The position numbers were made by a program, and so were the translations under genes. Positions 33,539-42,305 of a stretch of 64,000 nt of DNA are shown here, piece by piece. Origin of the DNA: JAUIAI01 sp045106815 (GTDB taxonomy: Bacteria; Pseudomonadota; Gammaproteobacteria; Burkholderiales; Burkholderiaceae_E); assembly GCA_045106815.1 (NCBI GenBank), contig JBGCFG010000010.1:62001-126000 (forward strand), read 5' to 3'. Below the pieces are notes generated by a model. That model saw only the letters and a list, made by a program, of their open reading frames with translations, made no database searches and was not told the origin of the DNA. Position 1 is the first letter of the stretch. Each line of letters opens with the position of its first letter.

Positions 33539-35161
33539 CTATTCGCCATATTTTGACGTGATTGGATAGCGCCAATCGCGCCCGAACGCACGGTGAGTCA
33601 CCCGGATACCAACAGGTGCCTGCCGCCTCTTGTATTCGTTGATTCGAATGAGCCGGACTACCTGGCGGACATCTGCCTCAGCGTAGCCAGCGGCCAGTAT
33701 TTCACTGACGCTGCAGTTTTGCTCCATGTACATCTGCAATATGCCATCCAACACGTCGTAGTCCGGCAGTGAATCCTGATCAGTCTGATCCTCCCGCAAT
33801 TCCGCGCTGGGTGGCCGAGTGATAATGCGCTCCGGAATCACGAGGCCGCCGGGTTGCTGATTGCGCCAGCTCGACAATCGATACACCAGTGTTTTGGCCA
33901 GATCTTTTATGACGGCAAACCCACCGGCCATATCACCGTACAAGGTGCAATAGCCCACAGCCAATTCGCTCTTATTGCCAGTGGTCAAAACGATTGAGCC
34001 GTACTTGTTGGAAAGCGCCATTAATAAAACACCGCGAATCCGTGCCTGAATGTTCTCCTCGGTGGTGTCTTCCGGCTGACCTTCAAATTCCTCAGCGAGG
34101 GTTTCCGTGAACGCCTGGAATGCCGGGCCAATAGGTAATACGTCGTAGCGAACATTGAGTTTGCTGGCCATCTCTGCCGCATCATCGAGCGACATATCAG
34201 CGGTATAACGTGAGGGCATCATGATCGCCCTAACATTCTCAGCACCGATTGCATCAACTGCGACGGCGAGCGTAAGCGCTGAGTCAATGCCGCCGGACAA
34301 TCCGAGTAACGCACCGGGAAACCCGTTCTTACCGAGGTAGTCGCGCACGCCCAGCACAAGCGTTTGATATACCTGAGCCTCCAGGCTAAGCGTTGGCTCG
34401 ATTCGGCTTTTGTCGAACCGAACCTGGCTGTCATTCAGGTGAAAGTTAACCGTCAGCAAGTCTGGCTCAAACGACTTAGCCTGCGCCAGAATTTCGCCGC
34501 GCGCATCGAGCGCGAAGGACACACCATCAAAGACGAGCTCGTCCTGACCGCCGACCTGGTTGACTGACAAGACCGGGACCCCAAGCGGCGTAATATGCCG
34601 GCGCGCAATGTCGATTCTCAGGTGCTGCTTATCAAGGTGATACGGCGAGGCATTGAGGGCCAGAATAACCTGCGCTCCGGCAGCCTTGCTCGCAAACGGT
34701 GCGTACTCAAACCAACAGTCTTCGCATATCAGGACGCCAAAGCGAACCCCGGCGGCCTCAAACACCAATGGCGTAGCCGAAGGCTCAAAGTAGCGCTGTT
34801 CATCGAATACGTCGTAGTTAGGCAGGTCATGCTTCCGATACTCCCCAACGATCTCACCTTTGTGCAGGACCTGGGCGGCGTTATAGCGCAATTTACCTTC
34901 GAGGATGGGCAGACCAATGATCAGGAACACGTCAAGAGCCGCAGTGCGCTCACGGATATGATCCATCGTCTCATCGCACTTGGCATAGAATCCTCGCCTG
35001 AGCAGTAAGTCTTCCGGCGGATAGCCGGTCAGCGACAACTCAGGCGTCACGACGACAACCGCCCCTTCCTCAGCCGCTTGTTCTGCTGCCTCGATTATTC
35101 GAGCGGCGTTGCCGGTGAAATCTCCAACCGTTTGATTCAATTGAGCCAGCGCGACCCGCAT
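33539..35161 (-). CDS. nadE: Glutamine-dependent NAD(+) synthetase
   Basis: A 540-residue two-domain enzyme making NAD from deamido-NAD with glutamine as nitrogen donor. The N-terminal nitrilase-type glutaminase carries the Glu-Lys-Cys triad in VTPELSLTGYPPED, EYRKHDLPNYDVF and LICEDCWFEY. The C-terminal synthetase has the pyrophosphatase loop LSGGIDSALTLAV and NKSELAVGYCTLYGDMAGGFA. Length matches the NadE-Gln family. It is transcribed with the PII gene and divergently from the FemAB-like gene, with only six bases between the two start codons. Confidence 0.96.
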   Translation of the reverse strand: MRVALAQLNQTVGDFTGNAARIIEAAEQAAEEGAVVVVTPELSLTGYPPEDLLLRRGFYAKCDETMDHIRERTAALDVFLIIGLPILEGKLRYNAAQVLHKGEIVGEYRKHDLPNYDVFDEQRYFEPSATPLVFEAAGVRFGVLICEDCWFEYAPFASKAAGAQVILALNASPYHLDKQHLRIDIARRHITPLGVPVLSVNQVGGQDELVFDGVSFALDARGEILAQAKSFEPDLLTVNFHLNDSQVRFDKSRIEPTLSLEAQVYQTLVLGVRDYLGKNGFPGALLGLSGGIDSALTLAVAVDAIGAENVRAIMMPSRYTADMSLDDAAEMASKLNVRYDVLPIGPAFQAFTETLAEEFEGQPEDTTEENIQARIRGVLLMALSNKYGSIVLTTGNKSELAVGYCTLYGDMAGGFAVIKDLAKTLVYRLSSWRNQQPGGLVIPERIITRPPSAELREDQTDQDSLPDYDVLDGILQMYMEQNCSVSEILAAGYAEADVRQVVRLIRINEYKRRQAPVGIRVTHRAFGRDWRYPITSKYGE

Positions 35162-35167
35162 CTTTCT

Positions 35168-36394
35168 ATGTCCCAGACAATGTCAGACCCAAAGTATCGC
35201 ATGCGGCTGGCGCCCGAGTTGGCGCAAGTCGAGCCGGCGACATGGAATCGTCTGGTCGGAAATGGCCCGGGCGCGGTATTTCTGCGCCACGAATGGTTGA
35301 ATGCGTTGGAAACGAGCGGCTGTGTCGGGGAAAAGACCGGCTGGCAACCGCTCCATCTATTACTTGAAGACGAATCCGAGAAGCTTGTCGGGGCAGTCCC
35401 TTTGTACGCCAAGTATCACTCTTACGGTGAGTACGTTTTCGACTGGGCTTGGGCAGATGCCTATCAGCGCAACAGTCTTGAGTACTACCCCAAACTCCTG
35501 AGCGCCGTGCCGTTCACGCCAATAGCAGGCACCCGCCTGATGTGCGAAGAAGGCCCCGATCAGGCTCAGATTCAGGCGGCGCTCTGTCAGGCCCTTTGCC
35601 AACAGACCAAAACGGCCAACATCTCCTCGGTGCATGTGCTGTTCCCAGGCGGTGAACAGCGTAACGCGCTTGAGTCGAACGGTTTCATGATTCGCCATGG
35701 TGTGCAGTTTCATTGGCGAAACGCCAATTTTGCGAGCTTTGACGAATTCCTCGCAGCACTGAGTCAACCGAAGCGAAAAAAGATTCGCGCTGAACGGCGC
35801 AAGGTTAGAGAAGCCGGCGTTGTCTGTGAACGCCTCGTGGGTGCAGAGATCACCGAGGCTGACTGGGCCTTTTTCATTCGCTGCTACGACCAGACGTATC
35901 GGGAGCACCACTCAACCCCCTATTTGAACCTCGCGTTCTTTCAGTCAGTTGCTGCACTGATGCCTGAGGCATTCGTTATGATTATCGCGCAACGGGACGG
36001 CGAGCGGATCGCCTCCAGCTTACTCGTCAAAGATGAGTCAAGAATTTACGGTCGCTATTGGGGGGCACTTGCCTGGGTGGCCAACATGCACTTTGAAGTG
36101 GCGTACTACCAGACAATTGAAGCAGCGATTGATTTGAACATTCAAGTGATTGAAGGCGGTGCCCAGGGCGAGCACAAGATGTCTCGTGGCTTTCTCCCTG
36201 AACCCACCTGCTCAGCGCACTGGTTGGCCGAACCCGCGTTTGCCGATGCGGTCGACCGTTTCCTGGAGCGTGAATCGCTGATGATGAGCGGCTACATCAG
36301 CGAACTCAATGATCGCCAACCTTTCCAGAAAAGCATCGCACATGCTAGGCCCGACAGCGCCGATACGGGCGGTACTGCGGGCGCGAACGAGTAG
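35168..36394 (+). CDS. FemAB/GNAT-like N-acyltransferase (PF04339 type)
   Basis: A 408-residue protein of the family once named peptidoglycan biosynthesis/DUF482, with an acyl-CoA N-acyltransferase fold. Recognisable segments are GAVFLRHEWLNALETSGCVGE near the N-terminus, FDWAWADAYQRNSLEYYPKLLSAVPFTPI, QPKRKKIRAERRKV in the middle, and YYQTIEAAIDLNIQVIEGGAQGEHKMSRGFLP near the end. The ATG at 35168 is preferred; the frame stays open to 35078 inside the nadE gene. Its biological substrate is not established. The gene is divergent from nadE and convergent with ppa. Confidence 0.85.
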   Translation: MSQTMSDPKYRMRLAPELAQVEPATWNRLVGNGPGAVFLRHEWLNALETSGCVGEKTGWQPLHLLLEDESEKLVGAVPLYAKYHSYGEYVFDWAWADAYQRNSLEYYPKLLSAVPFTPIAGTRLMCEEGPDQAQIQAALCQALCQQTKTANISSVHVLFPGGEQRNALESNGFMIRHGVQFHWRNANFASFDEFLAALSQPKRKKIRAERRKVREAGVVCERLVGAEITEADWAFFIRCYDQTYREHHSTPYLNLAFFQSVAALMPEAFVMIIAQRDGERIASSLLVKDESRIYGRYWGALAWVANMHFEVAYYQTIEAAIDLNIQVIEGGAQGEHKMSRGFLPEPTCSAHWLAEPAFADAVDRFLERESLMMSGYISELNDRQPFQKSIAHARPDSADTGGTAGANE

Positions 36395-36406
36395 TCGGGT
36401 GCAGTT

Positions 36407-36460
36407 CTGCGGCTGTCAGTACTGCGGCTGTCAGTACTGCGGCTCTCAATACTTCGGCTT
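36407..36460. repeat. 15-bp tandem repeat at the 3' end of ppa
   Basis: Units CTGCGGCTGTCAGTA at 36407-36421 and 36422-36436 are identical. A third at 36437-36451 differs at two bases, and a partial fourth runs to 36460. The third and fourth overlap the last codons and stop of ppa. Because 15 is a multiple of three, each unit repeats a TAC/TAT-TGA pair in the ppa frame, so backup stops follow the real one. Confidence 0.85.
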
Positions 36461-36994
36461 AACGACAGCTTCGTCATAACGCCGAATCCCGTCGCGAATC
36501 TCCTGCTCGGCTTCGTCGGCGCCACCCCATCCCTCAATCTCGACCCACTTACCCTTCTCAAGATCTTTGTAGTGCTCAAAAAAGTGCTGAATCTGCGCGA
36601 GCCGGTCTGAGTTGATGTCGCTAAAGCTCTTCCAATGACTGTAGATCGGGAGCACTTTGTCGATCGGTACGGCGAGCAGCTTGGCGTCACCGCCAGCCTC
36701 ATCATTCATTTTGAGCATACCAAGTGGGCGGCAACGAACCACCGCGCCTACCGTGACGGGGAACGGTGTGATAACCAGGACATCAACTGGGTCACCGTCA
36801 TCAGCAATTGTGTGCGGGATGTATCCGTAGTTACAGGGATAATGCATTGAGGTGCCCATGAACCGGTCGACAAACAAGGCGCCGGTTTCTTTGTCTACCT
36901 CGTACTTGATGGGGTCTGCCGCCATCGGAATTTCGATGATGACGTTGATGTCATTGGGAATATCGCGGCCACAGCCGACACGATCGAGATTCAT
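36446..36994 (-). CDS. ppa: Inorganic pyrophosphatase
   Basis: A 182-residue family I soluble pyrophosphatase that hydrolyses PPi to phosphate. The active-site signature DGDPVDVLV is present, preceded by NYGYIPHT and IEIPMAADPIKYEVDKETG. The ATG at 36994 gives the usual size and begins just before the conserved N-terminal segment; the frame is open to 37096 without similarity. Compared with E. coli Ppa the C-terminus is normal and ends VVKPKY. Tandem 15-base repeats begin in its last codons and continue beyond the stop. Confidence 0.96.
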   Translation of the reverse strand: MNLDRVGCGRDIPNDINVIIEIPMAADPIKYEVDKETGALFVDRFMGTSMHYPCNYGYIPHTIADDGDPVDVLVITPFPVTVGAVVRCRPLGMLKMNDEAGGDAKLLAVPIDKVLPIYSHWKSFSDINSDRLAQIQHFFEHYKDLEKGKWVEIEGWGGADEAEQEIRDGIRRYDEAVVKPKY

Positions 36995-37203
36995 ACTGTC
37001 ATTATTCTCATAGGAAGATTCGCTTAACTTTGAGCCCGGGCGGCCAAACTTGGCAAAATGGTGCTCGCGGCGCTCTGCAGGCAACATTATGACCACCCAT
37101 GCTGAATGCGGCCTTACAAGCTGATGAACGTCAGGGATTAAGGCATCAGATCAGTCGGTCTGGCTCAGTGCTGGCCAGCTAAACAATAAAAGGAGAACAA
37201 ATC

Positions 37204-37959
37204 ATGAGATTGGAAGGCAAATCGGCCCTGATTACCGGTGGCGGCTCGGGCTTTGGTGAGGGCATTGCCCACCGGTTCGCTCAGGAGGGCGCAAAAGTGG
37301 TCATCAACGATGTCGACTCAGCCAACGGCGAGCGAGTTGCTGCGGCCGTGCGGGAAGCAGGCGGCCAGTGCCAGTTTATTCAGGCCGATGTAGCCAAAGG
37401 CGCTGATTTTGCTGCCAGTGTGCAGGCGGCAATGGACCATCACGGCGCGCTGGATATCGTTGTGAACAATGCCGGTGTCGCACACCGCAACAAGCCGATG
37501 CTCGATGTCGATGAGGCAGAGTTTGATCGCATCTTCGCGATCAACGTCAAGAGTGTCTACTGGTCAGCCCAGCATGCAGTCCCCGTGATGCGCAAGTCCG
37601 GCGGCGGATCGATCATCAATATTGCGTCAACGGCAGGCGTACGCCCACGCCCTGGCCTGACCTGGTACAACGCATCCAAGGGAGCGATGATCACACTGAC
37701 AAAAAGCATGGCGGTTGAGCTGGCGCCTGAGAACATCCGGGTCAATGCCGTGAATCCGGTTGCGGGCGAAACGCCGCTGCTGCCCACCTTCATGGGAGAG
37801 GATACGCCTGAGATGCGCGCAAAATTCGTCGCGTCAGTGCCGCTCGGCCGATTGTCTCAGCCGTCAGATATCGCAACAGCCTCGGTCTTTTTTGCGGCGG
37901 AAGAGGCCTCATTTATTACCGGAACGACGCTTGAAGTTGACGGTGGGCGTTGCGTCTAA
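37204..37959 (+). CDS. SDR-family oxidoreductase (FabG-like)
   Basis: A 251-residue classical short-chain dehydrogenase. The cofactor motif is TGGGSGFGEG near residue 12, then NNAG, the catalytic Ser in NIAST, and the intact YNASK catalytic pair. The C-terminus has the FITGTTLEVDGG motif. An Asp in VVINDVDS at the end of the second strand suggests NAD(H) preference. AGGAGA lies upstream of the ATG. It stands alone between ppa and the hem genes. Substrate unknown; a 3-ketoacyl or secondary alcohol is likely from the family. Confidence 0.9.
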   Translation: MRLEGKSALITGGGSGFGEGIAHRFAQEGAKVVINDVDSANGERVAAAVREAGGQCQFIQADVAKGADFAASVQAAMDHHGALDIVVNNAGVAHRNKPMLDVDEAEFDRIFAINVKSVYWSAQHAVPVMRKSGGGSIINIASTAGVRPRPGLTWYNASKGAMITLTKSMAVELAPENIRVNAVNPVAGETPLLPTFMGEDTPEMRAKFVASVPLGRLSQPSDIATASVFFAAEEASFITGTTLEVDGGRCV

Positions 37960-37993
37960 AGTTGTTTGAAACCCAAAGTCTGGCCTTAAGTTC

Positions 37994-39307
37994 TCAGTCG
38001 GGCCGATGCTTGTTTGACGCCAACACCGGCGCCGACCCAGACATCGGCTCGTCAGTCAGGGCGCCCGCCTCAACGACGCTTTGCGCGACATCTGGTGCTT
38101 GTACGCGGCCCGGCTCGGTCGAGGCAAGCCTGGGCGCCGCCTTTTTCTCATTGGCCAACGAACGGTAAAGCTGCGTTGCCTCCGCGCCCTGGCCTATTGC
38201 GTCATACATCTCTGCCAGCGCCAACCGCGTAAACGGAGAGGGCTCCAACTCGTCGGCTCGCTTCAAGAACGCCTCTGCCTTACCCCATAAACCTTCAATT
38301 AGACACAGTCTGCCCAGGGTTGCCAGGACCAGGGGATTGTCGGGATGGCGCACCAACCAGCGTTCTGCCATAGCAAGCTTGTCAGCGTGAACAATCGTGC
38401 CAAGACGGGTAAACAGGATGAGTAACGTGGGTTCGACACGCTCTCCAAGCACATCGTCAATTAGTCCAAGCGCGCGTTTTTCCCGCCCGCTATGAGCAAA
38501 GCCCTCGGCTGCGGCGACAGCAATTTGCGGGTCTTTTCGGTCTTCCTTGCTCAGTGACTTGTACAAGGCTTCAACCTCGGCAGGTGCTCCCTGCGCTTGC
38601 TCGAAGAGAGACTCATAGGCATTGACTCGTACAACGCGCGCAGCCTGCTCGGTTAAAGAACCTTGTTGACGACACTTTGCTGCAACGCTTAGCACGTCGG
38701 ACCAGCGGCCGGCCAATTCGAGCGCTCGCAACCGCAAGCGCATGGCATGAGCGGATTGGCGTGCCTTGGTATTCAGGGCATCGAGCGAATCCAAAGCCAA
38801 TGAGGCCGCAGAACGCTCCACGGCACACTCAGCAATGAACATCAGGCGTGCATCTTTGAGTGAATCGAACGACTGCAGGGCGTGCAACCATTTGTCTCGG
38901 GCATCCTCATCGCCGCGACGCTCAGCAGCGCGAGCCGCCAGGAGAGTTGCCGTGCCGGCCGTAGCGGGCGCTTTTAAGGCCGCGCTGCCAGCCTTCTCGA
39001 CCTGGTCGTAGCGACCTTCGTTGAAAGCCACCACGGCCGCGCTGAGTGATTCGTGAGCCTGACGCTCGTGTCGCTTTTGCCGCCATTGACGGAAACTCCC
39101 AGGCGCTCTGATCAATTGCGCGCCAACCCGAACAACAAGATAAAAGACGACAAAGCCGACGATCAGCGAAAGCAGCGCAGTATTGGCGGCAATGTCGAAT
39201 TTGTAAGGTGGCAGCACGATCGAAACCATGCCATCTCTGTAGCGCAGCAACAAACCAAGCCCGACGGCAAGCGCGAGCGCCACGGACCACGCAATCAAGG
39301 TTTTCAT
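37994..39307 (-). CDS. hemY: HemY-like haem biosynthesis-associated TPR protein
   Basis: A 437-residue inner-membrane protein of the proteobacterial HemY family. Two membrane helices lie at about residues 5-22 and 40-62. The periplasm- or cytoplasm-facing part contains tetratricopeptide-like repeats (AFNEGRYDQVEKAGSAALKAP and PFTRLALAEMYDAIGQGAEATQLYRSLANE). This is not the protoporphyrinogen oxidase also called HemY in Bacillus. Its role in haem synthesis is implied by the conserved gene order hemC-hemD-hemX-hemY. Its start overlaps the hemX stop by four bases. Confidence 0.92.
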   Translation of the reverse strand: MKTLIAWSVALALAVGLGLLLRYRDGMVSIVLPPYKFDIAANTALLSLIVGFVVFYLVVRVGAQLIRAPGSFRQWRQKRHERQAHESLSAAVVAFNEGRYDQVEKAGSAALKAPATAGTATLLAARAAERRGDEDARDKWLHALQSFDSLKDARLMFIAECAVERSAASLALDSLDALNTKARQSAHAMRLRLRALELAGRWSDVLSVAAKCRQQGSLTEQAARVVRVNAYESLFEQAQGAPAEVEALYKSLSKEDRKDPQIAVAAAEGFAHSGREKRALGLIDDVLGERVEPTLLILFTRLGTIVHADKLAMAERWLVRHPDNPLVLATLGRLCLIEGLWGKAEAFLKRADELEPSPFTRLALAEMYDAIGQGAEATQLYRSLANEKKAAPRLASTEPGRVQAPDVAQSVVEAGALTDEPMSGSAPVLASNKHRPD

Positions 39308-40482
39308 TTTGCTGGCTCCGCTGGCAGCATCTCTTTCAACATCTCACGACTCTTGGCCAGCGAGACATCCACCGCGGGCTCACTAATCGCCGCCATTGAA
39401 TTCAGCAAAGCGTGAGCACTGCGAGTGGGCTCATGGGTGAGATCAAAGTGGTCATTCATCCATTCGAGAACGCGCTCGCGGTCTGCGTTGAAGCCAACTC
39501 GATCGTGCATAAGTAGGGCCAGTCGCGCAGACAACAAACGCGAGCGTAGATTCTGAGTCAGAAAATACCGTGCAGACGGCGGCAATACGCCCAGATCAGA
39601 CGCCCCAATTTCCGTGACGCGCACCACGTCATCGCTGCGCGCAGCCTGGGGTAGTTCGATCAACTCGCTTGACGACTTCGCAAGCCTGTCGAGCCAGCCT
39701 GACTCAGCTTCTTTGGGTGCGTCCTGGGCGCCTTGCTCAGAGGCAGATTCGCTCGCGGCAGGTGATTGAAATTTTAGGCCTTCAACCCCAAGCGCAAGAC
39801 GATGTAAGTCATCGGCTGCCTTGGTCACACTCCGCTGCGCAATGACATGCAATTGTTCGCGATCCTGCTCCAGCGCTCTTATCAACGGCGCCAGAGCATC
39901 TGATTGTGCTCTTGCCGCACGATCATGGGCGGCCTTGAGCAGGCTAAGAGGTGCTTGAATCGGGCTGCCTTTTGCGATTAAGCGCTGAGCCTGATCAAGC
40001 AATGGCTCAATATCAAGCAGTGCAAGCGCCATCGAATCCTGAATCGTTTGCTGATACAAAAGGCGCAACTGTTCTCGCTCAGCGTTGGCCTGTTCGGCGC
40101 GCGCCTTCTCTTGCTCCAATACGGACTTGACGTCGGGCAGCACATCTTCGAGCAGGGCAACACGCGTGGAAAGCTCGGCAGCCTCGGCCCCACTCAGACC
40201 CGTGGCTGATTCAACTGCAGGCGTTTGTGGCGAACCAGCCTGTTCGGCTTTTGCCGCCGGCGCAGTCGCAACGCTATCGTCGACTGCTGCCCTTGGCGCA
40301 ATGATTTGGCCCAGGAACGGCAGGTTTGCCGGCCGCCAAAACAGCAGCACCAACGTACATCCGGCAACAAGCAAAGCAAGCCAGGCGACCGACGCGCTGC
40401 CGGTCATGGAAACCCGTGGGGCTCGACTGCGTCGCGCCGACAAATCAGGACTCAAAACAGCAATGTGCTCAGGCGTTTTCAT
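39304..40482 (-). CDS. hemX: HemX-family membrane protein
   Basis: A 392-residue protein annotated in many genomes as uroporphyrin-III C-methyltransferase-like, though it lacks a methyltransferase motif. One membrane helix at about residues 28-50 follows a short cytoplasmic N-terminus. A long coiled coil rich in Glu, Gln and Arg follows (LLEDVLPDVKSVLEQEKARAEQANAEREQLRLL and neighbours). The C-terminus has YFLTQNLRSRLLSARLALLMHDR, the family core. Overlaps with hemD (14 bases) and hemY (4 bases) indicate a tightly packed operon. Likely organises haem biosynthesis enzymes at the membrane. Confidence 0.9.
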   Translation of the reverse strand: MKTPEHIAVLSPDLSARRSRAPRVSMTGSASVAWLALLVAGCTLVLLFWRPANLPFLGQIIAPRAAVDDSVATAPAAKAEQAGSPQTPAVESATGLSGAEAAELSTRVALLEDVLPDVKSVLEQEKARAEQANAEREQLRLLYQQTIQDSMALALLDIEPLLDQAQRLIAKGSPIQAPLSLLKAAHDRAARAQSDALAPLIRALEQDREQLHVIAQRSVTKAADDLHRLALGVEGLKFQSPAASESASEQGAQDAPKEAESGWLDRLAKSSSELIELPQAARSDDVVRVTEIGASDLGVLPPSARYFLTQNLRSRLLSARLALLMHDRVGFNADRERVLEWMNDHFDLTHEPTRSAHALLNSMAAISEPAVDVSLAKSREMLKEMLPAEPAK

Positions 40483-41263
40483 GCGCCCATTGTATCGCGG
40501 CGCTTACCAATGATTGCTGGCCCGCGGGCAAGATCGTCGAGTCGAATCCACCGTCAGTCAGGCGCTTTGCGACGCGCGGATGGCTCACCATTGCCGGCTG
40601 CCTGCGCAGCCAATCGATGACCGCCTGCGACGAAACGCCAGGGTTCACTGACTCGTCTGGCGGCTGCCAAGTGAGCAGGCGTTCGGCCAGGCCCATACTG
40701 CTTACGAGCGTGAGCGCTTTGCTATCGGAACCAGCCAGCCCCATGACCGATGCCACTGCGCTCGCGTCCGGGTCTATTGCCCGAGTTCGGTACAAGGCGA
40801 CCACGGTCATCGCGACTCCGGCGCCTCGGAAATTCTCAATCCAATCATCGCGTCCCCGCTCGCCACGCACGACCAGCATTGCCTCGTTTTTGCCAGGGGC
40901 CATCTCGGCAATTGCCGACAGATGATCCGCGTCATAAGGTGGGTCAGGTGGTTGCAGGGCCGAAACGCCAGCATGCGCTGTGTTCAGCGCTGCTGCTGTA
41001 CCCGCGCCAATCACGGCGATATGCGGACGTCTGGCTGCAACCATTTGGGCAATGGCATCACGCGCAAACAGAACGGCCGACGGACTGACAAAGATAATCT
41101 TGTCGAAGGCCTCAAAGTTCAAATCAGCGAGCCGCCCCGCCGCGCTCTCAATAAGCTCAAGCCGGCTAAACGCCAATGGCACGGCTACTAACCCGGCAGC
41201 CCTGATCTCATCACAAAGTGCCGCCAGTCGCGGCACCGGTTGTGTCAGGAGACAGGTAACCAT
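40469..41263 (-). CDS. hemD: Uroporphyrinogen-III synthase
   Basis: A 264-residue enzyme that closes hydroxymethylbilane to uroporphyrinogen III. The sequence is divergent, as usual for HemD, but FDKIIFVSPSAVLFARDAI, IAVIGAGTAAALN and MLVVRGERGRDDWIENFRGAGVAMTVVALYRTR are typical of the two-lobed fold. Position between hemC and hemX, with overlaps of 19 and 14 bases, confirms the call. No fusion with HemX or HemC is present. Confidence 0.92.
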   Translation of the reverse strand: MVTCLLTQPVPRLAALCDEIRAAGLVAVPLAFSRLELIESAAGRLADLNFEAFDKIIFVSPSAVLFARDAIAQMVAARRPHIAVIGAGTAAALNTAHAGVSALQPPDPPYDADHLSAIAEMAPGKNEAMLVVRGERGRDDWIENFRGAGVAMTVVALYRTRAIDPDASAVASVMGLAGSDSKALTLVSSMGLAERLLTWQPPDESVNPGVSSQAVIDWLRRQPAMVSHPRVAKRLTDGGFDSTILPAGQQSLVSAAIQWAHENA

Positions 41264-42270
41264 CTTGCCGCGCCCTGGGCAAGCAACTCTGAGGCGGCGC
41301 GTTCGCCCAGTTGATCGGCTTGCCCCTCATCAGCAACCGCCGCACTGACAACGGATTCAAGCACTTCGCTTCCGTCAGGCGCTGCAACACGTGCGCAAAG
41401 CTCAAGAGCGCCAGCACCATTGGGTTGACAGTAAGCCGCAAGCGGTACACGGCAACTACCGCCGAGCCTTCTGGAAACCGCTCGCTCAACCGTGACCTGC
41501 AAGGTGGTTGGTTCGTCCACCAGCGGGGCAAGCCAGGCATGCATGTCTTGCCGGTCACTGCGAACTTCAATGCCCAACGCTCCCTGCCCCGCGGCCGGCA
41601 TGCTCAGCGGCGGCGGCACGACAGAGCGGATCCGCTCAGCCATACCAAGTCGCTTGAGGCCTGCGGCGGCCAGGATAATCGCGTCATATTCGCCGCGATC
41701 AAGTTTGGCCATTCGGGTATTAATGTTGCCGCGCAAAGGCAGCACCTTGAGATGCGGGAATCGGGCGAGCACCTGTGCGGCGCGGCGCAAGCTCGAGGTA
41801 CCGAGCCTGGCACCTTCGGGTAACGATTCAAGATCAGCATGATCATTTGAGACAAACGCATCTCGCGGGTCTTCTCGCTGCATGATCGCAGCGAGCGAAA
41901 AGCCCTCGGGCATGTCCATCGGTACGTCTTTTAAAGAGTGAACGGCAAGATCAGCGTCGCCTTTCATAAGCGCGACTTCAAGCTCTTTAATGAACAAGCC
42001 CTTGCCACCGATTTCGTTCAGCGCCTTATCAAGCACTCGGTCGCCCTCGGTGGTCATCCCTAGGATGCTCACATCGCACTTCGGATAAAGCTCAGTCAAA
42101 CGGTCTCTGACGTGCTCGGCCTGCCACATGGCAAGCCGGCTTTCGCGCGAGGCGATGACCAGCTTAGCTGGCGCCGCCGCGACTTTCGATTGTGTTGGGT
42201 TATCTGTCATGGTGGCTGCGAGTGTACCGGATGTGGCCGTTTCCTCCTCGGTCACATCCGACTCAGCCAT
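41245..42270 (-). CDS. hemC: Porphobilinogen deaminase (hydroxymethylbilane synthase)
   Basis: Condenses four porphobilinogens to hydroxymethylbilane. Core motifs are LVIASRESRLAMWQAEHV, LAVHSLKDVPMDMPEGF, RRAAQVLARFPHLKVLPLRGNINTRMAKLDRGEYDAIILAAAGL and the cofactor loop LGGSCRVPLAAYC, whose first Cys binds dipyrromethane. The start is uncertain: ATGs at 42270 and 42210 and a TTG at 42291 are in frame, none with a clear ribosome site, and the conserved part starts only about 15 residues after the ATG at 42210. It follows algR closely and overlaps hemD by 19 bases. Confidence 0.93.
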   Translation of the reverse strand: MAESDVTEEETATSGTLAATMTDNPTQSKVAAAPAKLVIASRESRLAMWQAEHVRDRLTELYPKCDVSILGMTTEGDRVLDKALNEIGGKGLFIKELEVALMKGDADLAVHSLKDVPMDMPEGFSLAAIMQREDPRDAFVSNDHADLESLPEGARLGTSSLRRAAQVLARFPHLKVLPLRGNINTRMAKLDRGEYDAIILAAAGLKRLGMAERIRSVVPPPLSMPAAGQGALGIEVRSDRQDMHAWLAPLVDEPTTLQVTVERAVSRRLGGSCRVPLAAYCQPNGAGALELCARVAAPDGSEVLESVVSAAVADEGQADQLGERAASELLAQGAARWLPVS

Positions 42271-42305
42271 CGCAGCGCAATCGGCCAACAAAGGCCGACA
42301 GATCT

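Noticed and set aside
36407..36460. Short repeats considered as a CRISPR-like array
   Set aside because: Units are 15 bases, directly adjacent with no spacers, and derive from the end of ppa.
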